DNA from: Candidatus Latescibacterota bacterium
GTDB lineage: Bacteria > Latescibacterota > UBA2968
DNA length: 64,000 bases
NCBI GenBank assembly: GCA_022824945.1
Contig: JAJDYX010000005.1
Location: 62,001 to 126,000 of the forward strand
Direction of reading: 5' to 3'
The notes under the pieces were generated by a model, which was not told the origin of the DNA, ran no database searches, and worked only from the letters and a program-made list of their open reading frames with translations. Position 1 is the first letter of the stretch, and the number at the start of each line of letters is the position of its first letter. The translations under genes were made by a program, and so were the position numbers. Positions 18,083-26,743 of the stretch are shown here, piece by piece.

Positions 18083-19762
18083 TCACCCATCTTCATGCCT
18101 CCCCTTCGCGGGAAAGATCCCTGTGGGACGCAACTGTAAAAAGAGGATAATAAGGCCCAAAATGAGAACCTTGGCATAAACGGCTTCGGCAAAAGGCTCA
18201 ATAACCTTATTGGACATGCCAATACCGAGACCTGCGACAATAGTCCCCAAAATTTTTCCAACACCACCCACGACAACCACGAGAAAAGCATCGACAATAT
18301 ACGTCTGCCCCATATTCGGAACGACATTGCCAATAAGCGTCATAGCCCATCCTGCGATCCCGGCGATACCCGTACCCATAAAAAACGCAATCGCATCAAC
18401 GCGACGGGTGGGAATACCCATACAAGCACTCATCCCGCGATTTTGTGTAACAGCGCGCAACCGAAGACCAAAGCGAGTCTTAAAGAAAAAAGCGACCAGA
18501 CCAATCAGAATAACAGCCGTGAGGCCAATAATAAAGATCCGGTTATACGGCAGCATAACCTGCGGAGCCAACTCGAAACCGCCACTGAGAATTTGGGGCA
18601 GTTTCACAGCCGTGAGATCGCCAAAAATCGTACGCGCGAGTTGCACGAGAATAAGACTAATACCCCATGTAGCCAGCAGACTTTCAAGAGGCCGGTTGTA
18701 AAGGTGGCGAATAACCAGAAACTCGACGAGCAACCCCATACCACCAGCCGTGAGAAATGCAATAGGTAAAGACAGGGGAAAAAACAGATCGATATACGCA
18801 GCGGGCAGAACAATCATGCAAATATTCTGAACAACAAACGTAAAATAAGCCCCAACCATCATAAATTCACCATGCGCCATATTGATAATACCGATCTGCC
18901 CGTAAATAACCGCCAGACCAAGCGCAACCAGAATCAAAATAGACCCCAGGCTGAGACCGACAAAAAACGTCTGGATCACAACCATAATCTGGTTAAAAGT
19001 CTCAAGCCACTGAATCGCATCGCGTATTTCGCTTTGAACCGCGGGATCCAACTCCGCAATATTGCCACTGGCATCGGGTTCAACACGCGCGCGCAAAAAA
19101 GAAAGAACAAATGTATTATTGAGTTCACCCAGCGCTTTGGCCGCATTGAGACGAACCTCGGGGTCGGGATGTGTGAGTTCGAGTTTGCCCAGAGCAACGC
19201 GGATCAGACTTTGGATACTACTATCCGTCTCTTTCTCCAGAGCATCTCGCAACATGGGGACCGCGCCCAGGTCGCCGCGATTGCCGAGCGTTTCTACAGC
19301 AACGCGGCGTTTGCCGGAATCCGGATGAAAAATCTCCATCTGCGTGAGATAAGGTTGAATAAGCGCGCGGATGCGGCGGTTGCTATCAATCTCTTCGAGA
19401 TCAATCAGCGGCGCAATAAGGGGCTTGCCCTCATCGTTTAAAATGGGATGGCGTTTGGGATATGCGGTGTAGAGCGGGGCCAGAGTATCGCCATAATCGT
19501 CTTCTTGCATGTCGCCGATAATGACGAGCTCATTATTCTTCAGATAGAGTTCACCGTTGAAAAGCGCAACCATCAGGGCATAATAAGCGACATCTTTTGC
19601 ATCGGAAATAGCTCTGACCGCAGTCGTGATACTATCGCGGTCATTGCTGGCAATGCGCCCGAGTTGCAATTGGTGATCTATCTGCGCCTGGATGGGCGAT
19701 GCGCCCAAAAGGAGGACCAGCGCGCAGACAGAGCGCAAAAAATTGTGGCGTTTTATTTTCAT
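18083..19762 (-). CDS. urtB: Urea ABC transporter permease UrtB
   Basis: A 559-residue protein with a signal peptide (residues 1 to about 27, ending IQAQ), an extracytoplasmic region of about 235 residues with HEAT-like repeats (EVRLNAAKALGELNN, KRRVAVETLGNRGD), and a LivH-type permease domain with about 8 membrane segments (LVALGLAVIYGQIGIINMAHGE). This long N-terminal extension is characteristic of UrtB. I chose the ATG at 19762: the open frame continues upstream, but those codons come from the palindromic repeat at 19784-19811 and lie before the signal peptide. Confidence 0.9.
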   Translation of the reverse strand: MKIKRHNFLRSVCALVLLLGASPIQAQIDHQLQLGRIASNDRDSITTAVRAISDAKDVAYYALMVALFNGELYLKNNELVIIGDMQEDDYGDTLAPLYTAYPKRHPILNDEGKPLIAPLIDLEEIDSNRRIRALIQPYLTQMEIFHPDSGKRRVAVETLGNRGDLGAVPMLRDALEKETDSSIQSLIRVALGKLELTHPDPEVRLNAAKALGELNNTFVLSFLRARVEPDASGNIAELDPAVQSEIRDAIQWLETFNQIMVVIQTFFVGLSLGSILILVALGLAVIYGQIGIINMAHGEFMMVGAYFTFVVQNICMIVLPAAYIDLFFPLSLPIAFLTAGGMGLLVEFLVIRHLYNRPLESLLATWGISLILVQLARTIFGDLTAVKLPQILSGGFELAPQVMLPYNRIFIIGLTAVILIGLVAFFFKTRFGLRLRAVTQNRGMSACMGIPTRRVDAIAFFMGTGIAGIAGWAMTLIGNVVPNMGQTYIVDAFLVVVVGGVGKILGTIVAGLGIGMSNKVIEPFAEAVYAKVLILGLIILFLQLRPTGIFPAKGRHEDG

Positions 19763-19783
19763 GCGTTTTAAATGATAAAACGG

Positions 19784-19811
19784 GTAGGGGCGAGGCATGC
19801 CTTGCCCCTAC
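19784..19811. repeat. 28-bp near-perfect palindrome
   Basis: GTAGGGGCGAGGCATG (19784-19799) is followed by its complement CCTTGCCCCTAC with one mismatch. It lies between the porin stop codon (19815) and the urtB start (19762). The high symmetry and the GGCATGCC centre resemble dispersed REP-like elements. As RNA it would form a strong hairpin that could reduce read-through or protect the upstream message. Confidence 0.65.
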
Positions 19812-19814
19812 TGA

Positions 19815-20714
19815 TTAAAACGTAAAAATAGATTCAAAAGCAAACAGGGTCACTTCTGAATCAATATCGCGGCGCAATTCGGCCAACACACCCCAGTTAT
19901 CGGTAATCGTATAGCTGGGACTAAAAGTAATCTCCGTAAACTTTCCATCGGCATCTGTATCCAGACCACTGTAGCGCACAGTCGCACCAACCTTGTCGGA
20001 CAAAGCCATATTGCCCATTAAAATCCAGCCATAGCCACTATTGCCACTTTCCCCCCAGTTCGCCAGATAGTTGTATTCCGCAGCCAGTGTCATAGGACCC
20101 GTGGCATACATTGCCCAACCATTGAGAAGCGATTGTTCAAAACCACCCATATCTTCCCAGAGGTACGCCACCTTAGCCGTGAATGCTTCAACAGGTGTAA
20201 AAGCAACCTGTGCTTCAAAACCCAGGTCGTCAAAACTGGTATCGGTCCCATCCCACACGCTGGAGACAACAGAGCCAAAAAAGCCGACTTTGCCATTGCC
20301 AAAACCCACAGCGGCACCATTTTGATAACCACCATAAACAAGTGTAGCAGAATAAGAATATTGATACAAGCCTGTGGGTTCTGCGGTCTCCCAACCCGAA
20401 CAACTCAAAAACTTACCCCCCGTAATACTGAATCCATTCGGTGCTTTGTAAGTCACAAAAGCCTGTTCGAGATCTACAGAGCCGCCACTGAGACTATTGA
20501 TATCGGCCTGGGCTGATAGCCCATGTCCATAACTGTAGAGCAAATCAACTTCAAACTGATCAAAAGACAGATTATTGGATTTGGATTCCGTGTCATACGT
20601 TGACGACATATCGAAAAATCCCGTAACCGTGAGGTTATCTGTAATTTTGATCTGAGCGAATGACGAAGTGGCGGAAAAAGCCAGGATCGTGAGAAGCAGC
20701 AACAGTTTTTTCAT
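19815..20714 (-). CDS. Outer-membrane beta-barrel porin-like protein inside the urt operon
   Basis: A 299-residue protein with a clear signal peptide (MKKLLLLLTILAFSATSSFA-Q) followed by alternating hydrophobic/polar beta-strand segments rich in Gly, Tyr and Phe and ending in the C-terminal Phe motif ESIFTF typical of BAM-assembled barrels. AAAGGAG lies before the ATG. Its position between urtA and urtB suggests an outer-membrane entry route for urea or another amide. No specific family assignment; it resembles the porins annotated as BBP2 or 'outer membrane beta-barrel'. Confidence 0.7.
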   Translation of the reverse strand: MKKLLLLLTILAFSATSSFAQIKITDNLTVTGFFDMSSTYDTESKSNNLSFDQFEVDLLYSYGHGLSAQADINSLSGGSVDLEQAFVTYKAPNGFSITGGKFLSCSGWETAEPTGLYQYSYSATLVYGGYQNGAAVGFGNGKVGFFGSVVSSVWDGTDTSFDDLGFEAQVAFTPVEAFTAKVAYLWEDMGGFEQSLLNGWAMYATGPMTLAAEYNYLANWGESGNSGYGWILMGNMALSDKVGATVRYSGLDTDADGKFTEITFSPSYTITDNWGVLAELRRDIDSEVTLFAFESIFTF

Positions 20715-20763
20715 TTTTTTCTCCTTTTACGGGCGGAACAATCGAATTGCTCCGCCCAATTCA

Positions 20764-22029
20764 CTACTGTTTGAGTGTATAGGTTCCCATGTGCTCGACA
20801 TGGTCACAATCTTTGTCCGCACTCGTGATATCGTCCCAGGGATCGGGAGCGACGAGGCCCTGGGTCTCATATACAATCTTAAATTGACCGTTCTTGCGGA
20901 TCTCGCCAATCAGCACGGGCTTGTGCAAATGGTGATTCACCGGATCCATCATCACCGTACCACCCGGACCGTCAAATGTGAGGCCGTAAAGCGCGGGACG
21001 CACGGCATCAACATCAAAAGAACCGGCTCTTTCCACTGCTGCTTTCCAAAGATAAACACCCACATAAGACCACACGATGGGATCGTCGGTAACCCGCTTG
21101 GCACCTCCGGGCAACCCATTTGCCGCGCAGTAATCCTTAAACTTCTTCACAAACGCGCGATTTTCCGCAACGGGAATGGATTGGAAATAATTCCAGGCAG
21201 CCAGATGACCGACGAGAAACTCCGTATCCATCGAACGCAATTCATCTTCAGCAACAGAAAATGCCATAATCGGACACATCGCCGACGTGAGACCCTGGTT
21301 GGCAAACTCCTTGTAAAACGGAACATTGGAATCGCCGTTAATAGTGGATAAAACAGCGGCGTCGCCATTGGCGGCAAAGCGCTTGATCTTCTGGACTATG
21401 GTCTGATAGTCCTGATGGTGAAAAGGCGTATATTCTTCAATAATATTCTCTTCGGGCACGCCCTTGTGCAGCAAGAAAGCGCGGAGAATCTTATTCGCAG
21501 TGCGCGGGAAAACATAGTCCGTACCCAGCAAATAAAACTTCTTATAACTGCCACCCTCTTCACTCATCAGATATTCCGCAGCGGGAATCAGTTGCTGGTT
21601 AGGCGTAGCACCGGTATAAATAATATTGCGAGAACACTCTTCCCCTTCGTATTGAACGGGATAAAAGAGCAAACCATTATTCTCTTCAAAAACTGGCAAA
21701 ACAGACTTACGCGAAACCGAAGTCCAGCAACCAAAAGTCACGGCAACCTTCTCTTCCCGAAGCAACATTTTGGCCTTCTCGGCAAACAGATCCCAGTCCG
21801 ATGCCGGGTCAACAACCACGGGTTCAATCTTCTTGCCCAGCACACCGCCACTGGCATTGATTTCCCCAACAGCCATAAGCACGACATCGCGCAGTGAAAC
21901 CTCAGAGATAGCCATGGTCCCGCTGAGAGAGTGCAAAACGCCGAGTTTAACGGTCTCCTCTGCCTGAACAGTAAGACCTGTAGTACATAGCAGTGCAGCG
22001 GCAAACAAAACGTTCAAAAACTTTTTCAT
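20764..22029 (-). CDS. urtA: Urea ABC transporter substrate-binding protein UrtA
   Basis: A 421-residue periplasmic protein: signal peptide 1 to about 23 (LTVQA-EE), then VKLGVLHSLSGTMAISE, EEKVAVTFGCWTSVSRKSVLPVFEE, LLFYPVQYEGEE and IYTGATPNQQ, all diagnostic for UrtA as opposed to amino acid LivK proteins. GGAGG lies 10 bases before the ATG at 22029. It is the first gene of the urt-ure transcript and binds urea for the UrtBCDE complex. Confidence 0.95.
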   Translation of the reverse strand: MKKFLNVLFAAALLCTTGLTVQAEETVKLGVLHSLSGTMAISEVSLRDVVLMAVGEINASGGVLGKKIEPVVVDPASDWDLFAEKAKMLLREEKVAVTFGCWTSVSRKSVLPVFEENNGLLFYPVQYEGEECSRNIIYTGATPNQQLIPAAEYLMSEEGGSYKKFYLLGTDYVFPRTANKILRAFLLHKGVPEENIIEEYTPFHHQDYQTIVQKIKRFAANGDAAVLSTINGDSNVPFYKEFANQGLTSAMCPIMAFSVAEDELRSMDTEFLVGHLAAWNYFQSIPVAENRAFVKKFKDYCAANGLPGGAKRVTDDPIVWSYVGVYLWKAAVERAGSFDVDAVRPALYGLTFDGPGGTVMMDPVNHHLHKPVLIGEIRKNGQFKIVYETQGLVAPDPWDDITSADKDCDHVEHMGTYTLKQ

Positions 22030-22383
22030 ACGCGTGATACCTCCATACAATGTGTGGGTTGTGATTCCTCGAAAAAACAAAATCTTTTTAACTAAAAGGT
22101 TAGCCTGCAAAAAGCCTCCTTTCAACAAGGCAATACCCGATATGGATCGCGGCACATACAGTTTTACCCCGCCGCAATACCCTATGATCGCGACGGGGTA
22201 AAAACTACATTCAAATTATTTCAAAAAGATTAAACAGAGATAAACTCGATATTTCTTTTATTTTTTATTTCGAGCTAAAACTCTAAGACAGCACCCTTTT
22301 TCAACGTGGATTTTCTGCTGTATTTGGAATATCTTAAACATGACCATTGACCTTCTCAATACCATTAAATCAACGAGGTTTGC
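22030..22383. promoter_or_regulatory. Divergent intergenic region with a hairpin/operator-like inverted repeat
   Basis: This 354-base gap separates urtA (minus) from the CoA-binding gene (plus). TTTTACCCCG (22162-22171) and CGGGGTAAAA (22194-22203) form a perfect 10-bp inverted repeat, extended after one mismatch by CGC/GCG around a loop of about 14 bases. It lies 133-174 bases ahead of the urtA start. Since both flanking genes point away, it is not a conventional terminator; a regulator-binding site or a leader hairpin for the urea operon is likelier. The rest is A+T-rich (22203-22300) and holds no other clear gene; I could not place a confident promoter. Confidence 0.55.
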
Positions 22384-22791
22384 ATGACAATCTCAGAACG
22401 AATTGACAAATTTCTCAAGGGAAAAGCATTCGGTGTTGTCGGCGCATCGCGCGATCGGGAAAAATACGGCAACAAGATCTTGCGATGTTATCTACAACAC
22501 GGATTGACGGCTTATCCCATCAATCCCAAAGAGACAGAAATCGAAGGACAACCGTGCTTTCCCGATCTCAATTCACTCCCCGAACCCGTTCACGGCATCT
22601 CAATAATCACACCACCCCCTGTGACAGAAACCATAATCCCTCAAGCTTCCGACGCCGGCATTCAACACGTATGGATGCAACCCGGCGCCGAAAGTGCAAA
22701 AGCAATAGCCACAGGAGAAAAATTGGGACTTTCGGTCATCGGCGATGGGTCGTGCCTACTCGTCGTATTGGGCTATCGAGAGGAAGAATGA
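22384..22791 (+). CDS. CoA-binding domain protein (YccU-like)
   Basis: A 135-residue single-domain Rossmann protein: FGVVGASRDREKYGNKILRCY at the N-terminus, YPINPKE, ISIITPPPVT and HVWMQPGAES, as in YccU/YneT-type CoA-binding proteins. The biochemical role of the family is not settled. GAGG lies 6 bases before the ATG. It opens a plus-strand run and ends one base before the GTG start of the pectate lyase. Confidence 0.85.
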   Translation: MTISERIDKFLKGKAFGVVGASRDREKYGNKILRCYLQHGLTAYPINPKETEIEGQPCFPDLNSLPEPVHGISIITPPPVTETIIPQASDAGIQHVWMQPGAESAKAIATGEKLGLSVIGDGSCLLVVLGYREEE

Positions 22792-22792
22792 G

Positions 22793-23932
22793 GTGAAAAT
22801 ATCCGTACTTTTATGCTGTTATCTGTTCGCTATTGGACTTTGTGAAGCCAGCGACAGGATTGAGGCAGCCAAGCGGCAAACCTATCAAGCCATTGACCTG
22901 CATCCATTGCGAGACGGGATGAGCCACTGGCGCAAGCGATATGGACGCGACCGCAACGACCCGATGTACGATCCCTCGCAGATTGTCCATATTGCCGAAA
23001 ACATGCTCACTTACCAGAACGCAGATGGTGGCTGGCCCAACAATGTAGATTGGCAGGCGCAGATCGACCCCGATACAGTCAGAGCGATCAAAGGCGAACG
23101 GCGAATGGTCAGCACATTTGACAATCACAACACATTCTCACAGATCGATTATCTGGCAAAGGTGTACGTTGCGACTGACCTGGCGCGATATCGCAATGCA
23201 GTCGAACGGGGTCTGGACTATATATTGCGTGAACAACACCCTACGGGTGGATGGCGCGGTTGGGATGTAGATGCCATTACATATAATGATGGTGTCATGA
23301 TCGGCATAATGACCCTGTTGAAAGATATCGCAGACCGCAAGCCTCAGTTCGCCTGGGCAAGCGATGAACTACACACCAAAGCCAAATCCGCACTGGATCG
23401 AGCGATTGATGTAACCCTGAAATGTCAGATTGTCGTAGAAGGCAAAAAAACGGGATGGTGTCAGCAACACGATCATATAACTTATAAACCCGTAAAAGCG
23501 CGCACTTATGAACTGCCGTCCATTACAGCGGGACAAACGGCGAAGATCGTGCATTTTTTAATGCGTATTGAAAATCCGAGCACCGAAATAATAGATGCAA
23601 TCGAAAGTGCGGTACAATGGTTTCACGACGCTAAAATAGAAGGCATTCGACTAAAACGCATCGAAATAGACCCCACGCGCTTTAGAAATCACACGGCGAC
23701 CACAGACCTGGTTGTTGTCAAAGACCCGGATGCACCGCCTTTGTGGGCGCGTTTTCACGAAATTGGCACAAACCGCCCCTTTATGGCAAACCGGGACGGC
23801 AACAAAGTCTATTCCCTATCAGAAGTCGCACTGGAAAGGCGCACCGGATATGCCTGGTACGGATACTGGCCCGCGCGAATTTTGGAAAAAGATTATCCCA
23901 TGTGGAAAAATAAAAATAGGAGACAACAATGA
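22793..23932 (+). CDS. Secreted pectate lyase, polysaccharide lyase family 10
   Basis: A 379-residue protein with an N-terminal signal (hydrophobic residues 4-16, then GLCEAS). The alpha/alpha-toroid PL10 features are ENMLTYQNADGGWPNN, FDNHNTFSQIDYLAKVY, EQHPTGGWRG, the substrate-site GWCQQHD and ARTYELPSI. PL10 enzymes cleave polygalacturonate by Ca2+-assisted beta-elimination. The start is GTG at 22793, with AGGA 9 bases upstream in the tail of the preceding gene. It overlaps the following aldo/keto reductase by 4 bases (ATGA). Its presence links this run to pectin breakdown. Confidence 0.85.
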   Translation: MKISVLLCCYLFAIGLCEASDRIEAAKRQTYQAIDLHPLRDGMSHWRKRYGRDRNDPMYDPSQIVHIAENMLTYQNADGGWPNNVDWQAQIDPDTVRAIKGERRMVSTFDNHNTFSQIDYLAKVYVATDLARYRNAVERGLDYILREQHPTGGWRGWDVDAITYNDGVMIGIMTLLKDIADRKPQFAWASDELHTKAKSALDRAIDVTLKCQIVVEGKKTGWCQQHDHITYKPVKARTYELPSITAGQTAKIVHFLMRIENPSTEIIDAIESAVQWFHDAKIEGIRLKRIEIDPTRFRNHTATTDLVVVKDPDAPPLWARFHEIGTNRPFMANRDGNKVYSLSEVALERRTGYAWYGYWPARILEKDYPMWKNKNRRQQ

Positions 23933-24873
23933 TCTATCGAACATTTGGCAAAACCGGATGGCGCGTTTCCGTCGTAGGATTGGGAACGTGGAACTTAGGC
24001 AACCAGTGGGGTGAATTGAGTGATCGAGAGGCAACCGATATTTTATTAGCCGCGATTGACAATGGAATGAACCTGCTGGACACCGCCGAATCCTATGGCA
24101 TCCCAAATGGAATGAGCGAATTGCGCATCGGCAAAACCCTGACACCCTTAATGCGCGACAAACTGATTATCGTAAGCAAAATAGGCAACTGGGGAAGCCG
24201 TACCGGAGCACCCGTGCCAAAGACAGGCGCTGATGCCATTCGCCTGTGCGGACACGCGTGTCTGGGCCGCATGCAAACCGATCGGATCGACGTCATGTTA
24301 TGCCATGAAGGTAGTATTGAAGACCCAACCGTTTACATCGAAGGATTTGATACCCTGTGCGAAGAGGGCTTTGTCCTAACCTATGGCATTTCGACCAACA
24401 GCCTGGATGTGCTAAAAAACTTCTACGAAATATCAAACGGCGTCTGCGCCGTAGTAGAAGTGGATTACTCCCTGATCAACCGCGAACCAGAAGCGGGATT
24501 CCTCGACTATTGCACAGAAAAAAATCTGGGCGTACTCGTGCGAGGCCCATTGGCCAAAGGCGTCTTATCCGGCAAATACAACCGCGAAAGCGTATTTGGC
24601 GATACCATACGCGACGACTGGAACCCGGGACAATCCGATCGCGAAGAATACGAAGAAATGCTGGACAGGCTGGAGACCATCAGACAAACCATTGGAGACG
24701 ACTCAAAACTCGTGGAAACCGCTCTCCGATATGTCATCTCGCACAAATCCAATCCCGTCGTCATCCCGGGCGCAACAAAAGTCGAACAAGTAATAGACAA
24801 TGCGCGTGCAGGTGCCGCCTTGCTGGATGAGAACCTGTATCGGAAATTGGGGAATATGGGAGGAAGCATCTAA
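23929..24873 (+). CDS. Aldo/keto reductase
   Basis: A 314-residue TIM-barrel reductase with the tetrad stations LLDTAESYG (Asp, Tyr), IVSKIGN (Lys) and VMLCHEGS (His), and the C-terminal NADPH site VVIPGATKVEQV. Starts at ATG overlapping the pectate lyase stop. Likely reduces an aldehyde or keto sugar generated by the pathway; the substrate is not determined by the sequence. Confidence 0.88.
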   Translation: MIYRTFGKTGWRVSVVGLGTWNLGNQWGELSDREATDILLAAIDNGMNLLDTAESYGIPNGMSELRIGKTLTPLMRDKLIIVSKIGNWGSRTGAPVPKTGADAIRLCGHACLGRMQTDRIDVMLCHEGSIEDPTVYIEGFDTLCEEGFVLTYGISTNSLDVLKNFYEISNGVCAVVEVDYSLINREPEAGFLDYCTEKNLGVLVRGPLAKGVLSGKYNRESVFGDTIRDDWNPGQSDREEYEEMLDRLETIRQTIGDDSKLVETALRYVISHKSNPVVIPGATKVEQVIDNARAGAALLDENLYRKLGNMGGSI

Positions 24874-25859
24874 TGCAACGGGTACCTTTTGAAAAATTAA
24901 AAGACGCATTTGTCGATGCACTCCTGAAGGCGGGATTATCACAGGACCGCGCGGAATTATGTGGACGACTATTCGCAGAAAATCAACGCGACGGCGTCTA
25001 TTCTCACGGACTGAACCGATTTCCCGGACTACTGGCAAAACTGAGCGAAGGACGATTAGACGGCACAGCCGAACCCGAATGCGTAAAAGCGCTCGGCGTT
25101 GTAGAACAATGGGATGGCAAAATGGGGATTGGGCTAATCAATGCCCATCTCGCAATGGGACGCGCAATAGAAATCGCAAAAGCAAACGGCATGGGATGCA
25201 TAGGCTTGCGTAACACAAACCACTGGATGCGCGCAGGCGCTTATGGCCTGCAAGCCGCTGACGCGGGATGCATCGGCATGTGCTGGACAAATACCACCCC
25301 ACTCATGCCGCCCTGGGGCGCAACGGAAAAACGCATTGGAAATAACCCAATGACAATGGCAATCCCCAGAAAAGAGGGACATATTCTCCTGGACATGGCG
25401 ATGAGCCAGTATTCCAATGGCAAATTAGAAGTCTTGCAAGCGCGAGGAGAGACCCTGCCCATCGCCGGAGGATTTGACACAGAGGGCAATCTGACCTGCG
25501 ACCCCGGCGCCATCCTCGATTCACAACGCGCACTGCCAATCGGCTATTGGAAAGGATCGGCACTCGCGATCGTACTCGATACCCTCGCGGCGCTATTATC
25601 CGCCGGTCAAACAACGCACGACATCGGTGCGCAGGGCGATGAACACGCCGTATCGCAAACCTATATTGCAATCGACGTCACATCACTAAACGGACGAGAA
25701 CTGTGTGAACGCATTGTAAACGGCATCATTGACGACCTGCATGGCGTTCACGAATCCGCGCGCTATCCCGGCGAAGGCATGCTGCGGATACGACGCGAGA
25801 GTCTGGAGAAAGGGGTGGTGGTAGAGGAGGATCAGTGGAAGGAATTATTGAGGATATAA
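24873..25859 (+). CDS. Ldh family oxidoreductase, 2,3-diketo-L-gulonate reductase (YiaK)-like
   Basis: A 328-residue Ldh_2 protein: ENQRDGVYSHGLNRFPG with the catalytic-site SHG, GMGCIGLRNTNHWMRAGAYG, GNNPMTMAIPR, LLDMAMSQYSNGKLE and PIGYWKGSALAIVLD. The NTNHW and YSNGK stretches are closer to YiaK/DlgD than to malate dehydrogenases, so reduction of a diketo sugar acid with NAD(P)H is the best guess. TAATG overlap couples it to the preceding aldo/keto reductase. Confidence 0.85.
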   Translation: MQRVPFEKLKDAFVDALLKAGLSQDRAELCGRLFAENQRDGVYSHGLNRFPGLLAKLSEGRLDGTAEPECVKALGVVEQWDGKMGIGLINAHLAMGRAIEIAKANGMGCIGLRNTNHWMRAGAYGLQAADAGCIGMCWTNTTPLMPPWGATEKRIGNNPMTMAIPRKEGHILLDMAMSQYSNGKLEVLQARGETLPIAGGFDTEGNLTCDPGAILDSQRALPIGYWKGSALAIVLDTLAALLSAGQTTHDIGAQGDEHAVSQTYIAIDVTSLNGRELCERIVNGIIDDLHGVHESARYPGEGMLRIRRESLEKGVVVEEDQWKELLRI

Positions 25860-25880
25860 CCATTTCTCAGGAGTATTTTT

Positions 25881-26729
25881 ATGTCTAACCCATTATTACC
25901 CACGACCAATGCCGACGGCTTGCCCGTCGTGCCCATGAGTGAAGAGCAGAAATACACATTTGACCTCAAGGGATGGATCTGTTTGCCCGCCTTACTCACC
26001 GAAGAAGAACTCATACCCGTGCGCGAACACCAGATGAAATTCCTGAACGAAGGCGAAACACTGCCCCCTGATGAACGCGACAATCACGGCGGCGCATCGC
26101 AAATACTACTCGACCACCCGGTTGTGGTCGGCGTATTAAACGAAATCATCTCACACCAGGCGCTCGCAACCGAAGACTGCTACGGATTTCGGTTCGACCA
26201 TACGTACACCAGCCATCGACGAGCCGGTCACGACAACTTCCGACCCCATGGCGGGGGAGGATACTTCAACTTCTGCGGCAACTCGCACATCTATCAAATG
26301 CAACCCGGAAAAATCCACGCGGGATTGATCCGCGTCGTCTGGGAATTGAACGAAGTACGAGAAGGCGACGGCACCATGTTCTTATCGGGCAGTCACAAAG
26401 CCGCATTCCCGCGCCCCGAAGCCCTGAGCGGACGCGAAAGCAACCTGTGGGACACGTATTCCTGCGTTGCGGGATCCGCAGTAATCTTCACCGAAGCCCT
26501 GTGTCATACGGGCACAACATGGGGCAACGAAGAATGGAATCGGTTGAGCCTATTCACCTGTTACAACACCGTAAATGCAAAATGGGGCAAAAAATGCCCG
26601 CCGCCCGAAGTCATTGCCGCCATGCCCCCAAAGCGACAAACCCTGTTCCGCGGCGTCTGGCACGGCATGCGCGAAATACCGAATGTGAATAAGTACTATG
26701 ATGACGCTAATATCGGACGGTATGTTTAA
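25881..26729 (+). CDS. Phytanoyl-CoA dioxygenase family protein with an HxG motif
   Basis: A 282-residue double-stranded beta-helix protein. FDLKGWICLPALLTEEEL is the PhyH N-terminus; REGDGTMFLSGSHK, distal His in ALCHTGTTW and Arg in WNRLSLF are as expected for Fe(II)/2OG enzymes. The first metal station reads FRPHGGGGYF, so the acid of the usual HxD is replaced by Gly. Non-haem iron halogenases have the same kind of replacement, but a PhyH subfamily with other ligands is also possible. AGGAG precedes the ATG. Part of the pectate lyase run. Confidence 0.8.
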   Translation: MSNPLLPTTNADGLPVVPMSEEQKYTFDLKGWICLPALLTEEELIPVREHQMKFLNEGETLPPDERDNHGGASQILLDHPVVVGVLNEIISHQALATEDCYGFRFDHTYTSHRRAGHDNFRPHGGGGYFNFCGNSHIYQMQPGKIHAGLIRVVWELNEVREGDGTMFLSGSHKAAFPRPEALSGRESNLWDTYSCVAGSAVIFTEALCHTGTTWGNEEWNRLSLFTCYNTVNAKWGKKCPPPEVIAAMPPKRQTLFRGVWHGMREIPNVNKYYDDANIGRYV

Positions 26730-26743
26730 AACAGGAGCAACCC

